The notes: generated from the sequence alone by a model not told the origin. A DNA stretch of 64,000 nt from a bacterium endosymbiont of Escarpia laminata (GCA_003660235.1 QGON01000068.1:62001-126000); one strand, 5' to 3'. Numbered from the stretch's first letter, positions 11,436-20,337 are shown. Translations and numbers: made by a program.

Positions 11436-12279
11436 TACCGCGATCCACCCAGACGAACACGGGGATCAACAACTCCGTAGACGATATCGGTCAGGGTGTT
11501 CACCAGTACATAGACCAGACTGATAAAGAGCACACATCCCTGCACCACGGGGAAATCCCTTTTCTGGATCGAATCGATCATCAATGAGCCAACACCAGGC
11601 CAGTCGAAGACGATCTCAGTCACCACGGCGCCGCCGAGCAGGCCACCCAGCTGTAGGCCCAACAGGGTGATTACCGGCAGCCAGGCGTTGCGCATCGCAA
11701 GACCACGTTCCGTTCAGACAAACCCTTCGCACGGGCAGTGCGTACATAGTCTTCACCCAACACCTCAAGCAGACTGCTCCTGATCATGCGGGCGAGAATC
11801 GCGGCAAAAGCAGAACCCAGAGTGATGGCGGGCAGGATCAGACCGGCAAGTGAGTCGCGCCCACTCACTGGTGTCCAACCAAGCCAGAGAGAGAAGAGCA
11901 GGATCAGCATGGGACCCAGCCAGAAATTGGGAATGGAGACACCCAGCATGGAAAATCCCATGGCGCCCCAATCCCAGGCCTCCCCCCGCCTCACTGCCGC
12001 CATGATACCGAGGGGAATAGCGATCAGCACGGCACACAACAGCGCCGCTCCTGCCAACTCCAGGGTAGCGGGAATGCGTTCTGCCAGAACCTGGCTGACA
12101 GGTAGATTCAGACCAAGCGCAATTCGCAGCGCCTCTCTGTCAGTGGCACGGGCCGATTCGCCCAGCATGACATCCACGGGGTCCCCCGGCACCAGATGGA
12201 TCAGCAGGAACACCAGGGTCACCACTCCCAGTATAACGACCAGGGCACTGACTAAACGTGAGAGTAAAAAGTCAGCCAT
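11435..12279 (-). pseudogene. ABC transporter permease, DppB/OppB family, frameshifted
   Basis: The N-terminal three quarters (from ATG 12279: MADFLLSRLVSALVVILGVV, then LIHLVPGDPVDVMLGE) and the C-terminal quarter (from base 11695: RNAWLPVITLLGLQLGGLLG) are both clearly DppB, but in different frames. The break lies in the EAA loop after YVRTARAKGLSERNVVLR, where relatives continue with His-Ala-(x)-Arg-Asn-Ala. At the junction the sequence TTGCGATGCGC lacks 7 bases (or 1 or 4) relative to an intact gene. A loss between two GCG triplets would restore both frame and the missing His-Ala pair. The C-terminal part alone would begin at an ATG and hold 86 residues. Either the transporter is dead, or this is a sequencing or assembly slip. 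Confidence 0.8.
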
Positions 12280-12283
12280 CCGC

Positions 12284-12766
12284 TTACCGAATCTCCACCA
12301 ACATGTTGGTTTCAACCTGTTTAAACAGGTCCAGCAGATCGTGGTTGCGCATGCGGATGCAGCCGTGGGAGACGGGTACACCGAAAGGTTCACTGTCGGG
12401 ACTGCCGTGGATATAGATATAGCGGCGCAGGGTATCCACACTCCCCCCGCGATTAAGGCCAGATTCCAGCCCCGTCAACCAGAGGATGCGGGTGAGTATC
12501 CAGTCCCGGTCCGGGTGTTTTGCGGCAAGCGCCGGGGAATAGATCTCACCGCTTGCCCGCCGGCCGACAAAGACGCAGTTTTCAGGACAGCCGCTGCCAA
12601 TCTTGAGGCGGATTTTGTGTAGCCCTCTCGGCGTACACCCTGATCCCGACTGTTCACCCGGGCCGTTTCTGCCGGTTGCGACAGGATAACTGAGCAAGGG
12701 GTTACCATCTTCCAACAGCGCTATTTTTTGCTGGGAGATATCAATACGCAGCATTCGTGTCGGCAC
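12284..12766 (-). CDS. L,D-transpeptidase (YkuD domain)
   Basis: Enzyme of the ErfK/YkuD family that forms 3-3 cross-links in peptidoglycan or attaches proteins to it, using an active-site Cys. The 160 residues hold YIHGSPDSEPFGVPVSHGC followed by IRM, the catalytic HGCIRM signature with the preceding conserved His. There is no evident signal peptide: the product starts with MPTRMLRIDISQQKIALL, so export is not explained by the visible sequence. The GTG at 12766 is preceded by GGGAG at 7 bases and lies within the end of the substrate-binding protein gene. An ATG at 12754 is the alternative. It sits between the binding protein and the permeases of a peptide transporter, which suggests a link with murein peptides. 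Confidence 0.85.
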   Translation of the reverse strand: MPTRMLRIDISQQKIALLEDGNPLLSYPVATGRNGPGEQSGSGCTPRGLHKIRLKIGSGCPENCVFVGRRASGEIYSPALAAKHPDRDWILTRILWLTGLESGLNRGGSVDTLRRYIYIHGSPDSEPFGVPVSHGCIRMRNHDLLDLFKQVETNMLVEIR

Positions 12767-14261
12767 CTGAAATCTCCCGTTTGTTCGTCAATACTACCTG
12801 CTCCAATCCATCGTAGTTACCATCCGTCATCAGTTGGTAACCCGTCACTGTCCGGCGGGCGGCAAAGAGTTGATCCTCATACCAGAGTGGAATATAAGGC
12901 AGATCCTGTTGCAATATCACCTGCAACTGCCGATAGAGCTTTGCCTGCCCGGCAAGGGTTGTGGCCTGCTCCACCTCATTCAACAAACGATCCACTTCAG
13001 GACTGAAGTAGCGCCCCCGATTGGCGCCCCTGGGCGGCAGAGAGTCGCTGGCAAAAATATAGCGGAAGATATCCGGTGTGCGAATACCCACCCAAGCCAG
13101 ACTGTAGATCTGGAACCGCCCCGCCTTGATGTCTCCAAAAAAGGTTCCCCAGTCGTAACTGCGCAGATCCACCTCTATGCCGACCTGCTTCAATTGACTC
13201 TGAATGATTGTGGCGAGCCGGATACGAAAGGGATCGCTCGATGTCTTGTAGACCAGTTTCAGTGGATGTCCTACATCATAGCCAGCTTCTGCCAATAGAC
13301 TGCGCGCCAGTTGCGGTGAGTAGTCATACGATTCGAGATCTCTTGCGCCAACCCAATGCTCCGATGGAAAAAGCGCAAGCGCTGGGTGCGCAGCACTATT
13401 CAGCACCTGGCTGATAATCGTTTCCCGATCAATGGCGTGGGCGATAGCCTTGCGTACCAGAGGATTCCCGGTGGCGGGATCCTCCATATTGAAACCGATA
13501 TAAGAGAAGTTACTGCCCGGTCTGTTTGCCACCTCCACCTCTTTACGTGAACGCAGATAACCAACCAACTCGGGCGCGAGATCATTTTGCAAAAGATCGA
13601 TCTCTCCCCGTAACAATTTCAATGTTCTGACGGTGGGGTTTTTCACTTCGATAAACTCAACTTTCTGTCCATCACGATGCCGTTCCAGCAGTAGATGTCC
13701 AGGCTTGGAATGATCAACGGAACGGAACGGCCCACTTCCGACAGGCTGTTCATGGAACGGATGCCTGGAAGCCAACAGATCGGCAGGCTGTATTGCCAGC
13801 ACCAGGTAGGCGGGAAAGAGTGGATCGGGCCGTTTGAGATGAAAGTCCAGGGTCTGTTGATCGACCTGTGCAACAACCTCGATCAACTCCAGAGCACTTC
13901 TGTGGGGTGAGGCATTCTGCGGGTCGAGCACGAACTGGTAGGTTGCCGCCACATCGGCGGCATCCAGCAGCTTTCCATGTGAGAATCTTGCGGCGGGTTG
14001 GTGTAAACGAAAGCGGTAGTGTGTGGGCGACAGGGCCTCCCAATCGGCGATGCCCGCCACCGGCAGGCTCTGATCATCGAATTCAACCAATCGTTGATAG
14101 AGCAGCCGGTTGATTCGCTCTGATGCCGCATCCGTTGCAAAACGCGGGTCGAGGTTGAGCGGTGCATTGGCAAGGCCCATGCGCAGAATCTGAGGATCAG
14201 GTGGCTGGCTGCAGGCGGTCAGTATCAGCAGCGAGAGCGCGAGGATTCGGGATAAGATCAT
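12741..14261 (-). CDS. Peptide ABC transporter substrate-binding lipoprotein (DppA/OppA/MppA family)
   Basis: Periplasmic binding protein of the SBP family 5, 506 residues. It starts with a lipoprotein signal (LALSLLILTACSQ) and continues with typical segments: MGLANAPLNLDPRFATDAAS, YRFRLHQPAARFSHGKLLDA, VRKAIAHAIDRETII, and a C-terminal YRQLQVILQQDLPYIPLWY. It leads an operon with an L,D-transpeptidase and two permeases. Members of this family take up dipeptides, oligopeptides, murein tripeptide (MppA), nickel or haem; the ligand cannot be read from the sequence. The transpeptidase neighbour makes a murein peptide an attractive guess. Confidence 0.88.
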   Translation of the reverse strand: MILSRILALSLLILTACSQPPDPQILRMGLANAPLNLDPRFATDAASERINRLLYQRLVEFDDQSLPVAGIADWEALSPTHYRFRLHQPAARFSHGKLLDAADVAATYQFVLDPQNASPHRSALELIEVVAQVDQQTLDFHLKRPDPLFPAYLVLAIQPADLLASRHPFHEQPVGSGPFRSVDHSKPGHLLLERHRDGQKVEFIEVKNPTVRTLKLLRGEIDLLQNDLAPELVGYLRSRKEVEVANRPGSNFSYIGFNMEDPATGNPLVRKAIAHAIDRETIISQVLNSAAHPALALFPSEHWVGARDLESYDYSPQLARSLLAEAGYDVGHPLKLVYKTSSDPFRIRLATIIQSQLKQVGIEVDLRSYDWGTFFGDIKAGRFQIYSLAWVGIRTPDIFRYIFASDSLPPRGANRGRYFSPEVDRLLNEVEQATTLAGQAKLYRQLQVILQQDLPYIPLWYEDQLFAARRTVTGYQLMTDGNYDGLEQVVLTNKREISGADTNAAY

Positions 14262-14308
14262 AAAGAGACCAGGACCACTTAGTGTTCCTCCAGAAGCACT
14301 GAACTGAA

Positions 14309-14406
14309 GTAGGCCGGTTCAAGCGCAGCGGAACCGGCAAACGCGTCTGATCTGTCACCTGAAAAACGCCCGATCCACTAGTCTTGATCAGGCTGAAATA
14401 TCGGGC
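14309..14406. repeat. REP-like double-hairpin element, copy 1 (partly decayed)
   Basis: It starts GTAGGCCGG with the hairpin CCGGTTC ... GAACCGG, then about 30 bases on a second, degenerate hairpin GCCCGAT ... ATCGGGC. It is related to the elements at 20388, 46307, 51530 and 52978, and lies in the gap between the CYTH gene and the binding-protein gene. Confidence 0.7.
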
Positions 14407-14439
14407 AGTTACAGGTCTATTCTCAAATTAGACGCTACA

Positions 14440-14907
14440 TCACCAATCGCAGTATGGCCGCTTGACCAGGCTGGCATTGTAATATTTAGGGTCGCCTGAC
14501 ACCTCCTCCCCAGCCCATTCCGGCATTTCGAAGGTTTCATCCTCGGCATCCAGTTCCACTTCAGCAACAATCAGTCCTTCATTGTCCCCATGGAAGAGAT
14601 CAAGATCCCAGATATGGTTGCCACAGCGCACCTTGTAGCGCACTTTGTCGATGATCGGGCCGGCGGTAAGGTTGGCCAGAATCTCTTCACCCTCTTCCTG
14701 GGGAATCTCGTACTCATACTCGCTACGGCTGATGCCCAGAGTGACGCTTTTGATATTCAGATGCGCGCTTCCCTTCGCCACGCGAACCCGGATGCTGGCA
14801 TTGGGCAGTGTCGCCAGGTAACCCTGTTTCAGGGTCGCTTCAGATTCAACGTCCTTCTTCCATTTATCATTAATAACCAAATATTTACGTTCTATTTCTA
14901 CAGGCAT
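14440..14907 (-). CDS. CYTH-domain protein (inorganic triphosphatase/adenylate cyclase-like)
   Basis: Protein of 155 residues with the CYTH signature at its very start, MPVEIERKYLV, followed by the basic strand patterns ASIRVRVAKG and the acidic metal-binding strands YEYEIP and IVAEVELDAEDE. Bacterial members of this size are mostly inorganic triphosphatases using Mg2+ or Mn2+. It lacks the CHAD domain found fused in YgiF. It follows rlmD after 3 bases, so the two genes probably share a transcript. The precise substrate is not assigned. Confidence 0.85.
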   Translation of the reverse strand: MPVEIERKYLVINDKWKKDVESEATLKQGYLATLPNASIRVRVAKGSAHLNIKSVTLGISRSEYEYEIPQEEGEEILANLTAGPIIDKVRYKVRCGNHIWDLDLFHGDNEGLIVAEVELDAEDETFEMPEWAGEEVSGDPKYYNASLVKRPYCDW

Positions 14908-14910
14908 TTA

Positions 14911-16248
14911 TCAACTCTTCTCGAATAGTGCAATCGACTCAACATGAGCGGTATGGGGGAACATATCCATCACTCCCGCCCTCAGCAATCGATAGCCGTG
15001 TTCATGAACCAGGATGCCGGCATCGCGGGCCAGAGTCCCAGGATAGCAGGAGACGTAGACGATACGCTCTACGCCCAGTTTCGGTAGATGTGCCAGCATC
15101 TCCTGGGCTCCACTGCGAGGCGGATCCAGCAGCGCTTTAGTGAAACGTTCGAGCAGCCAGGGTTCAGCCTCGAGGGGTTCATAGAGGTTGGCAGTGAAAA
15201 AGCGTGCATTGTTGATGGTATTACGTTGCGCATTTTCCCGTGCCCTCGCCACCAGTCCGGCATCTCCCTCCACACCTACCACCTCTCCCGCCCTACGGGC
15301 CAGCGGCAGGGTAAAATTCCCCAATCCACAAAACAGATCAAGCACACGATCATCGCCGGAAAGTTCAAGCATATCGACTGCACGGCGAACCATCTGGCGG
15401 TTGATATCAGTATTGACCTGGGTAAAGTCGTTGGGCAGGAAATTGAGCGTCAGATCATAGTCGGGCAGCCGATAGTTGAGTTCAGCAGGAATACCCAAGA
15501 GCGGCTTGACGGTATTCAGCCCCCCCTCCTGTTGATAGATCACCACATCGTGGGCTGGGCCAAAGGCCTCCAGTTTCTGCCTGTCCGCTTCGGTCAGCGG
15601 TTCCAACAAACGGAAGATCAACACGCAGGTCTCATCTCCCATCGCCACCTCGATCTGCGGTATCTGACTGCGAATCGAGAGTCCGTCGATAAGCTCGCTC
15701 AATGCAGGCAGCAGTTCACCCACCTTCGGATGCAGGATGTGGCAGGTATCGATATCGGCAACGAAAGAGGAACCCCGCTCGCGGAAACCCACAAGTACGC
15801 CACCCTTCTTGGGTACATGACGTACACCCAGCCTGGCTTTACGCCGATAGCCCCATAGTGACTCCCCCACCAGCGGCGGTAGGATTTCGTCAGCTTCGAC
15901 CTTGCCGATGTGTTTCAGTGCATCCAGCAATGCCTGCTGTTTGGAGTGAATCTGTGCTTCGGATGCCTGGTGCTGGAGGCTGCAACCCCCACAGACACCA
16001 AACTGGGCACATTTCGCCTCCACCCTATCCGGTGAGGGTGTGAGCACTTCAACCACACGGCCCTCGTCATATTTACGACGCTGGTTGGTATAGAGAAAGC
16101 GCACCTTCTCATCCGGCAGAGAACCGTAAATGAAGGTAGCCTTGCCCTCGATGTGAGTGACTCCCTTGCCGTCATGGCTGAGGGATTCGATCTCGGCTTC
16201 TACCGGTTCTGTCGGTAGTCTTTTACGCCGCCGCCGCCCCATGTTCAT
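14911..16248 (-). CDS. rlmD: 23S rRNA (uracil-5-)-methyltransferase RlmD
   Basis: SAM-dependent enzyme that makes 5-methyluridine in 23S rRNA (U1939 in E. coli). The 445 residues begin with a basic tail (GRRRRKRLPTEP) and a TRAM domain, then the Fe-S cluster segment CAQFGVCGGCSLQHQ (C-x5-C-x2-C), the SAM site LDLFCGLGNFTLPLA, DPPRSGAQE and the catalytic Cys loop YVSCYPGTLARD. All the expected residues are present and the length matches E. coli (433). Two Met codons lie at the start; the second (16242) has AGGA eight bases ahead and may be the true one. Confidence 0.94.
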   Translation of the reverse strand: MNMGRRRRKRLPTEPVEAEIESLSHDGKGVTHIEGKATFIYGSLPDEKVRFLYTNQRRKYDEGRVVEVLTPSPDRVEAKCAQFGVCGGCSLQHQASEAQIHSKQQALLDALKHIGKVEADEILPPLVGESLWGYRRKARLGVRHVPKKGGVLVGFRERGSSFVADIDTCHILHPKVGELLPALSELIDGLSIRSQIPQIEVAMGDETCVLIFRLLEPLTEADRQKLEAFGPAHDVVIYQQEGGLNTVKPLLGIPAELNYRLPDYDLTLNFLPNDFTQVNTDINRQMVRRAVDMLELSGDDRVLDLFCGLGNFTLPLARRAGEVVGVEGDAGLVARARENAQRNTINNARFFTANLYEPLEAEPWLLERFTKALLDPPRSGAQEMLAHLPKLGVERIVYVSCYPGTLARDAGILVHEHGYRLLRAGVMDMFPHTAHVESIALFEKS

Positions 16249-16629
16249 TTTCCTGCAAGTTGGAATTTTGCAGGGATTCTACCCTCTGTGGCCGGGAAGC
16301 GCCTGTCTGAGTTGCAGAAAGGGTACTTGTCTGGAAATATGAAACTCACGCTGCCAGCCATGGAGAGCGAAGCGAAGGCTGGTAGTCCCCGGTAGCCGCG
16401 AGGCCGCACTGCTTACCCGGCGTGCCTTGCGCCAGAGGGGAAGCAAAGTAGGCATCCGAGCGCGGCGTCCAGTCATCGGGAGCTGGCAACGGAGCGGCAA
16501 CGAGCTTGCGAGGTTGTCGCGTAGTGCCAGTGACCGGGACGGCCGGGGCACAAACAGGTTGTCGAAGGCCGAGTCGATTTTGGGGACTGGGATGTCCCAA
16601 AATCTATCACGAGGTCGAAGACTCACTTG
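16249..16629. other. Intergenic region with hairpins, no convincing gene
   Basis: About 380 bases between rlmD and the inverted repeat at 16630. It contains small palindromes, for example CCAGCC ... GGCTGG at 16357-16383 and GATTTTGGG ... CCCAAAATC near 16576-16604, and G+C-rich repeats of the AGCGAAGCG type. An 84-codon frame on minus (16600-16346) is open, but it has no ribosome binding site and an odd Pro/Ala/Ser-rich composition. The stretch looks like decayed repeat DNA rather than a gene. Confidence 0.4.
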
Positions 16630-16696
16630 CCACGAAGAACACGAAGGAAAAAAATTTTACAATGAGTTTTCTTTGTGCCCTTCGTGTTCTTCGTGG
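16630..16696. repeat. Perfect 18-bp inverted repeat, CCACGAAGAACACGAAGG family
   Basis: The arms CCACGAAGAACACGAAGG and CCTTCGTGTTCTTCGTGG are exact reverse complements separated by 31 AT-rich bases. A half copy with the same downstream context (GTGGTGA ... CGAACACTA) occurs at 22272-22312. It lies downstream of the YdbL-like gene on minus and could act as its terminator, but its repetition points to a mobile or REP-like element. Confidence 0.75.
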
Positions 16697-16721
16697 TGAA
16701 AGATATGTCTCTACACGAACA

Positions 16722-17327
16722 CTACTTTTCTACCCAGTTGCCGCCCGCATTCTGATACCACCAGCCTTTGGAGGCCTTTCTGATCCAGGTTTGGCCAAAA
16801 ACCGAACGCACATCCTTCTCCCATTCCGGATGGCCATTGGCGCGGGCGATCTCCTTGTAGAGTCGATTTCGATCACTGTTTTCCGCCTTCACCAGGTTTT
16901 TCAGTTGAGCCCGCTGCTTGAGAGAGACCGCCGAAAGCTGCCGGATCCCCACCAGTGCATCATGAGTGAATCCGATAACCCCCTTTTGATAGTACGGATG
17001 GAGCGAATTGTTACGACGTTTCATTGAGGCCTGCAGGCGGCGTACTTCAGGGGTATTGACGGAGAAATCAGGTTTGGCGGCCGCATGTGCGGCCGGTATC
17101 AGAAGATCCAGCAGACTGAAGGAGACCTGCTGTGTTGAAGGACTCCATTGCAAAGATTGATCATCTTTGCCTGGCGTCGATTGCTGAACCTCATCGCCAA
17201 GGATATCGTCGACAATCTTCTCCGCTGCTTCACGGGCTTCTGCTGCGGGAAAATAGATGTTGATGGTCACGCATGCTGTAAGCATCAACAGCATGGTGAA
17301 AGAGGATGTCAATTTCGCTATTTTCAT
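16722..17327 (-). CDS. DUF1318/YdbL-family lipoprotein
   Basis: Protein of 201 residues with a lipoprotein signal (LLMLTAC) directly followed by VTINIYFPAAEAREAAEKIV, the hallmark of DUF1318/YdbL-type proteins. The C-terminal half, IGFTHDALVGIRQLSAV through NRNRLYKEIARANGHP-like residues to GWWYQNAGGNWVEK, is the YdbL core. YdbL assists the YdbH-YnbE intermembrane bridge in E. coli. Here the gene directly follows a large AsmA-like gene, matching that operon, but the separate small YnbE lipoprotein is missing. The N-terminal VTINIYFP segment may serve in its place (inference). Confidence 0.8.
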   Translation of the reverse strand: MKIAKLTSSFTMLLMLTACVTINIYFPAAEAREAAEKIVDDILGDEVQQSTPGKDDQSLQWSPSTQQVSFSLLDLLIPAAHAAAKPDFSVNTPEVRRLQASMKRRNNSLHPYYQKGVIGFTHDALVGIRQLSAVSLKQRAQLKNLVKAENSDRNRLYKEIARANGHPEWEKDVRSVFGQTWIRKASKGWWYQNAGGNWVEK

Positions 17328-17360
17328 TTTAATTTCTCAACCAATATCATTCAGATGTTT

Positions 17361-19463
17361 CTAACGCACTTCCGGTGCACCAGCCACACTCATCTGTTTT
17401 AACTGTTCAACCAACCGATTCCAATCAGCCTTTCTGTTGAAGCCGACTATATCGATGCGTGGAATACCCGCACCTTCCACCAGATAGTAGCCCTGTTTGG
17501 CGCTGCCTGCCCCACTCATTTCACACATACCGTCTTCCAGTCGGCAACCAATACCCAGGCGGCGATAACCAAACTCATCGAAAAAACCGAGGAAGGTTCT
17601 GGCAAGCGCTCCTGACATGCCGGATCCTCCCAAGTTGGAGATATTATCCACCGCCTGTTGGCTGATACGGTGCCGGGAATCATCATCCTCCGGTGTGTGG
17701 AAATGGGCATCAAATGCAACCGGCAACCAATCCTCCAGCTCCAGATCGTGGATATACCCATCCAAGCGACCTGTGATCTTGCCGAATGAAAAGGTCCGAG
17801 TCAGTGTTTCGAGATCCAGTTTGCTGATTTCCACATTGGCTCGGACCAGAGGGTAGACACCGAACAACGACTCCAGCCGAAGGTCCTTGAAGAGAATGTC
17901 ACCATCAAAAATCCTGACCAGCAGTACGCCATCCACACTCACCACACCATCCTGAAAGGTCAGCCCCGGCAACATGCCGGAGAGCGTACCCGATAATTCC
18001 GGCCAATCCAGAGCCTGACTAAGTGCTTTCATGGAGACAGGCGTCAACATGCCGTCGAATTTAATCTGTGGCCCCTCTCCATTCGTACCATCGGCATCCA
18101 GCCGGTCAATCAGGAGCACCCCATCCAATAGAGGAAGCTTTGCCTGGCGGGTCAAATGAAACTGCCGGTCGTCCAATTGAAAGTCGATCCGCGACGCCCC
18201 CAAGGTAATATTTTCCAGCAGGTGCCCTCTCTGCCAGCTCAACCAGGAGTCTTTGGGTAGATAGCCATGACTCCAATAGAGTTGGCCATCGAGGCCCTTG
18301 ATACCGACGCGCCGGGGTTGACCACTGATGACTGAATCGTCCAAGTCTATATTGTGCAAATTGGCTGAAAACAGGTATTTATCATCTTCCACCTTCAGTG
18401 ACAGGTCGAGCCCGCCATCCAGTACAAAATCCCCCCAGGAGGTGCCGATAAAAACAGGTTGAAAATACTCTTGATAGACCCTCCCTACATCGAAGGTTTT
18501 TGTTGCGAGATGCAGAGAACGAATGGAAGGCGAGTGCTGGAGGTCCAACGAAAAATCGGAACTCACATCCAATATCCCCTCAAGGCCCCATCGTGACTGT
18601 GTCAGCGACAAGGATTCGAACCCATCGTCGACGGAAAAATCCGTTGTGGCGTGAAATGGAGATGATGATGGATTCAGGTAGAAAAAGGGGGTCAAGACTT
18701 CACCATTGAGCAGCGCCAAATCCACCTCACCGCGCCAGGCCGCACGATTGAACTCTGCCGAACCCTGGGATTTCAGGGTCAGCTTTTCTGCCAGATAGGC
18801 GGCATCCGGGTCACTGAAGGAAAAGTCATTCAGTTTAAGCAGCCACTTCACCTGTTTTAACTGTCCGGCGTTCCCGGTTAAATGGAACTCCGGATCCAGG
18901 TAGCCCGAATAGTCCCACTCTCCCTTGGGCCTGATTTCCGCGGGTAGCCATTTTGTCAATGTCTGGGTATCGATCTTTTTGCCTTGCAGGTCGATTTTCC
19001 ATCTGCCCTTGTTGGAGGAGAGGCTCAAATCAAGATTTCCGCCCGCCAAGGCGATCTGTTTGAGTTCAATCTGCAGGGCCAGAGTGACAAGATCAAGCCG
19101 GAAACGCACTCGCATAGACGGGTTATCCAGTTTTAAACCGGTAACCTTCAACCTTCCTTTATCACATTGAATTTGCAGTTCGGAGACAGTGCCTCTGTGA
19201 CAGGTAAGCTTGAGGTTTTCAAGGGGCGCTGCCAATTGCGGCAGTTGAATCCTGCCGATCTCAAGCCGGTAGGCACTCTTTGAAGACGGGAGCCACTCGA
19301 GTTGCAGGTTGATGTGTTCAGCCTGCCAGGTGGCACCATCGATTTTATCGATGCTGAGAGTGAGCTGATCAACCGCCAGTGCGGAAAAGATAGCGCTGAG
19401 GAGAAACAGACCACCCAAAAGGGCGGTCTGTATCGACAAATATCTAGCCCGCAGGAAAGACAT
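17361..19463 (-). CDS. YdbH-like (AsmA superfamily) large envelope protein
   Basis: Product of 700 residues with an N-terminal signal or anchor (SIQTALLGGLFLLSAIFSAL) and then almost entirely beta-strand-rich sequence with alternating hydrophobic residues, typical of bridge-forming AsmA-like lipid transporters. The C-terminal part (MLPGLTFQDGVVSVDGVLLV, FGKITGRLDGYIHDLELEDW, ISNLGGSGMSGALARTFLGF) resembles the YdbH/dicarboxylate-transport domain. Together with the YdbL-like gene 33 bases downstream it suggests a system for phospholipid movement between the membranes, as shown for YdbH in E. coli. I chose the ATG at 19463 for its good signal peptide; it overlaps cysM by 20 bases. The role is inferred. 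Confidence 0.7.
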   Translation of the reverse strand: MSFLRARYLSIQTALLGGLFLLSAIFSALAVDQLTLSIDKIDGATWQAEHINLQLEWLPSSKSAYRLEIGRIQLPQLAAPLENLKLTCHRGTVSELQIQCDKGRLKVTGLKLDNPSMRVRFRLDLVTLALQIELKQIALAGGNLDLSLSSNKGRWKIDLQGKKIDTQTLTKWLPAEIRPKGEWDYSGYLDPEFHLTGNAGQLKQVKWLLKLNDFSFSDPDAAYLAEKLTLKSQGSAEFNRAAWRGEVDLALLNGEVLTPFFYLNPSSSPFHATTDFSVDDGFESLSLTQSRWGLEGILDVSSDFSLDLQHSPSIRSLHLATKTFDVGRVYQEYFQPVFIGTSWGDFVLDGGLDLSLKVEDDKYLFSANLHNIDLDDSVISGQPRRVGIKGLDGQLYWSHGYLPKDSWLSWQRGHLLENITLGASRIDFQLDDRQFHLTRQAKLPLLDGVLLIDRLDADGTNGEGPQIKFDGMLTPVSMKALSQALDWPELSGTLSGMLPGLTFQDGVVSVDGVLLVRIFDGDILFKDLRLESLFGVYPLVRANVEISKLDLETLTRTFSFGKITGRLDGYIHDLELEDWLPVAFDAHFHTPEDDDSRHRISQQAVDNISNLGGSGMSGALARTFLGFFDEFGYRRLGIGCRLEDGMCEMSGAGSAKQGYYLVEGAGIPRIDIVGFNRKADWNRLVEQLKQMSVAGAPEVR

Positions 19464-20337
19464 CGGTGGAGAGGTAACGGTCGCCCCGGTCGCAGATGAT
19501 CGCAACGATGACTGCGTTCCCTACTTCCCGGGAGAGCTTCAATGCAGCCGCCACCGCACCACCTGATGAGATGCCGGCAAAGATCCCCTCTTTTGCTGCC
19601 AGTTCGCGGGTGGTCTCCTCTGCATCCTGCTGTGAGATATCGATAATCCGGTCGACCCGTTTCGGATCATAGATTTTAGGCAGGTATTCCTCTGGCCACC
19701 GGCGGATTCCCGGAATATTGGAACCCTCCATGGGTTGGACCCCGATAATTTCGATAGCCGGATTCAGTCCCTTGAGATAGCGGGAGGTTCCCATGATGGT
19801 GCCGGTGGTACCCATGGCGCTGACAAAGTGGGTGACCTTGCCTTCGGTATCGTGCCAGATCTCCGGTCCCGTGCCTTCGGCATGAGAAGTCGGGTTATCC
19901 TGATTGGAAAACTGATCGAGAACAATCCCTTTTCCTTCTGCCTCCAGGCTGCGCGCACGATCGATCGCCGCTTCCATACTGCCTGCCTTTGGCGTCAGAA
20001 TCAGTTCGGCGCCATAGGCCTTCATCACGGCCCGACGCTCCAGACTCATGTGCTCGGGCATTACCAGGATCATGTGATATCCCTTGATGGCAGCCGCCAT
20101 CGCCAGCGCAATGCCGGTATTGCCGCTGGTTGCCTCTATCAGGGTATCCCCCGGCTTGATCGTGCCACGCTTCTCCGCATGTAGGATCATGCTCAGGGCC
20201 GGGCGATCCTTAACGGAGCCTGCCGGATTGTTTCCCTCAAGTTTCACCAATAAGGTGTTGGATGTTTTGCCGGGTAGTCTCTGCAGGCGCACCAACGGCG
20301 TATTGCCGATATAGTCTTCGATTGTTTTGTAGTTCAT
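19444..20337 (-). CDS. cysM: Cysteine synthase B
   Basis: PLP-dependent enzyme that makes cysteine from O-acetylserine and sulfide, or S-sulfocysteine from thiosulfate. The 297 residues start MNYKTIEDYIGNTPLVRLQR and carry the PLP lysine in NPAGSVKDRPAL, the substrate loop EATSGNTGIALAMAA and the phosphate-binding MGTTGTIMGTSRYL. Length and the sequence ending RGDRYLSTDVFPAG fit CysM rather than CysK. Thiosulfate use would suit a sulfur oxidiser. The end overlaps the start of the YdbH-like gene. Confidence 0.93.
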   Translation of the reverse strand: MNYKTIEDYIGNTPLVRLQRLPGKTSNTLLVKLEGNNPAGSVKDRPALSMILHAEKRGTIKPGDTLIEATSGNTGIALAMAAAIKGYHMILVMPEHMSLERRAVMKAYGAELILTPKAGSMEAAIDRARSLEAEGKGIVLDQFSNQDNPTSHAEGTGPEIWHDTEGKVTHFVSAMGTTGTIMGTSRYLKGLNPAIEIIGVQPMEGSNIPGIRRWPEEYLPKIYDPKRVDRIIDISQQDAEETTRELAAKEGIFAGISSGGAVAAALKLSREVGNAVIVAIICDRGDRYLSTDVFPAG

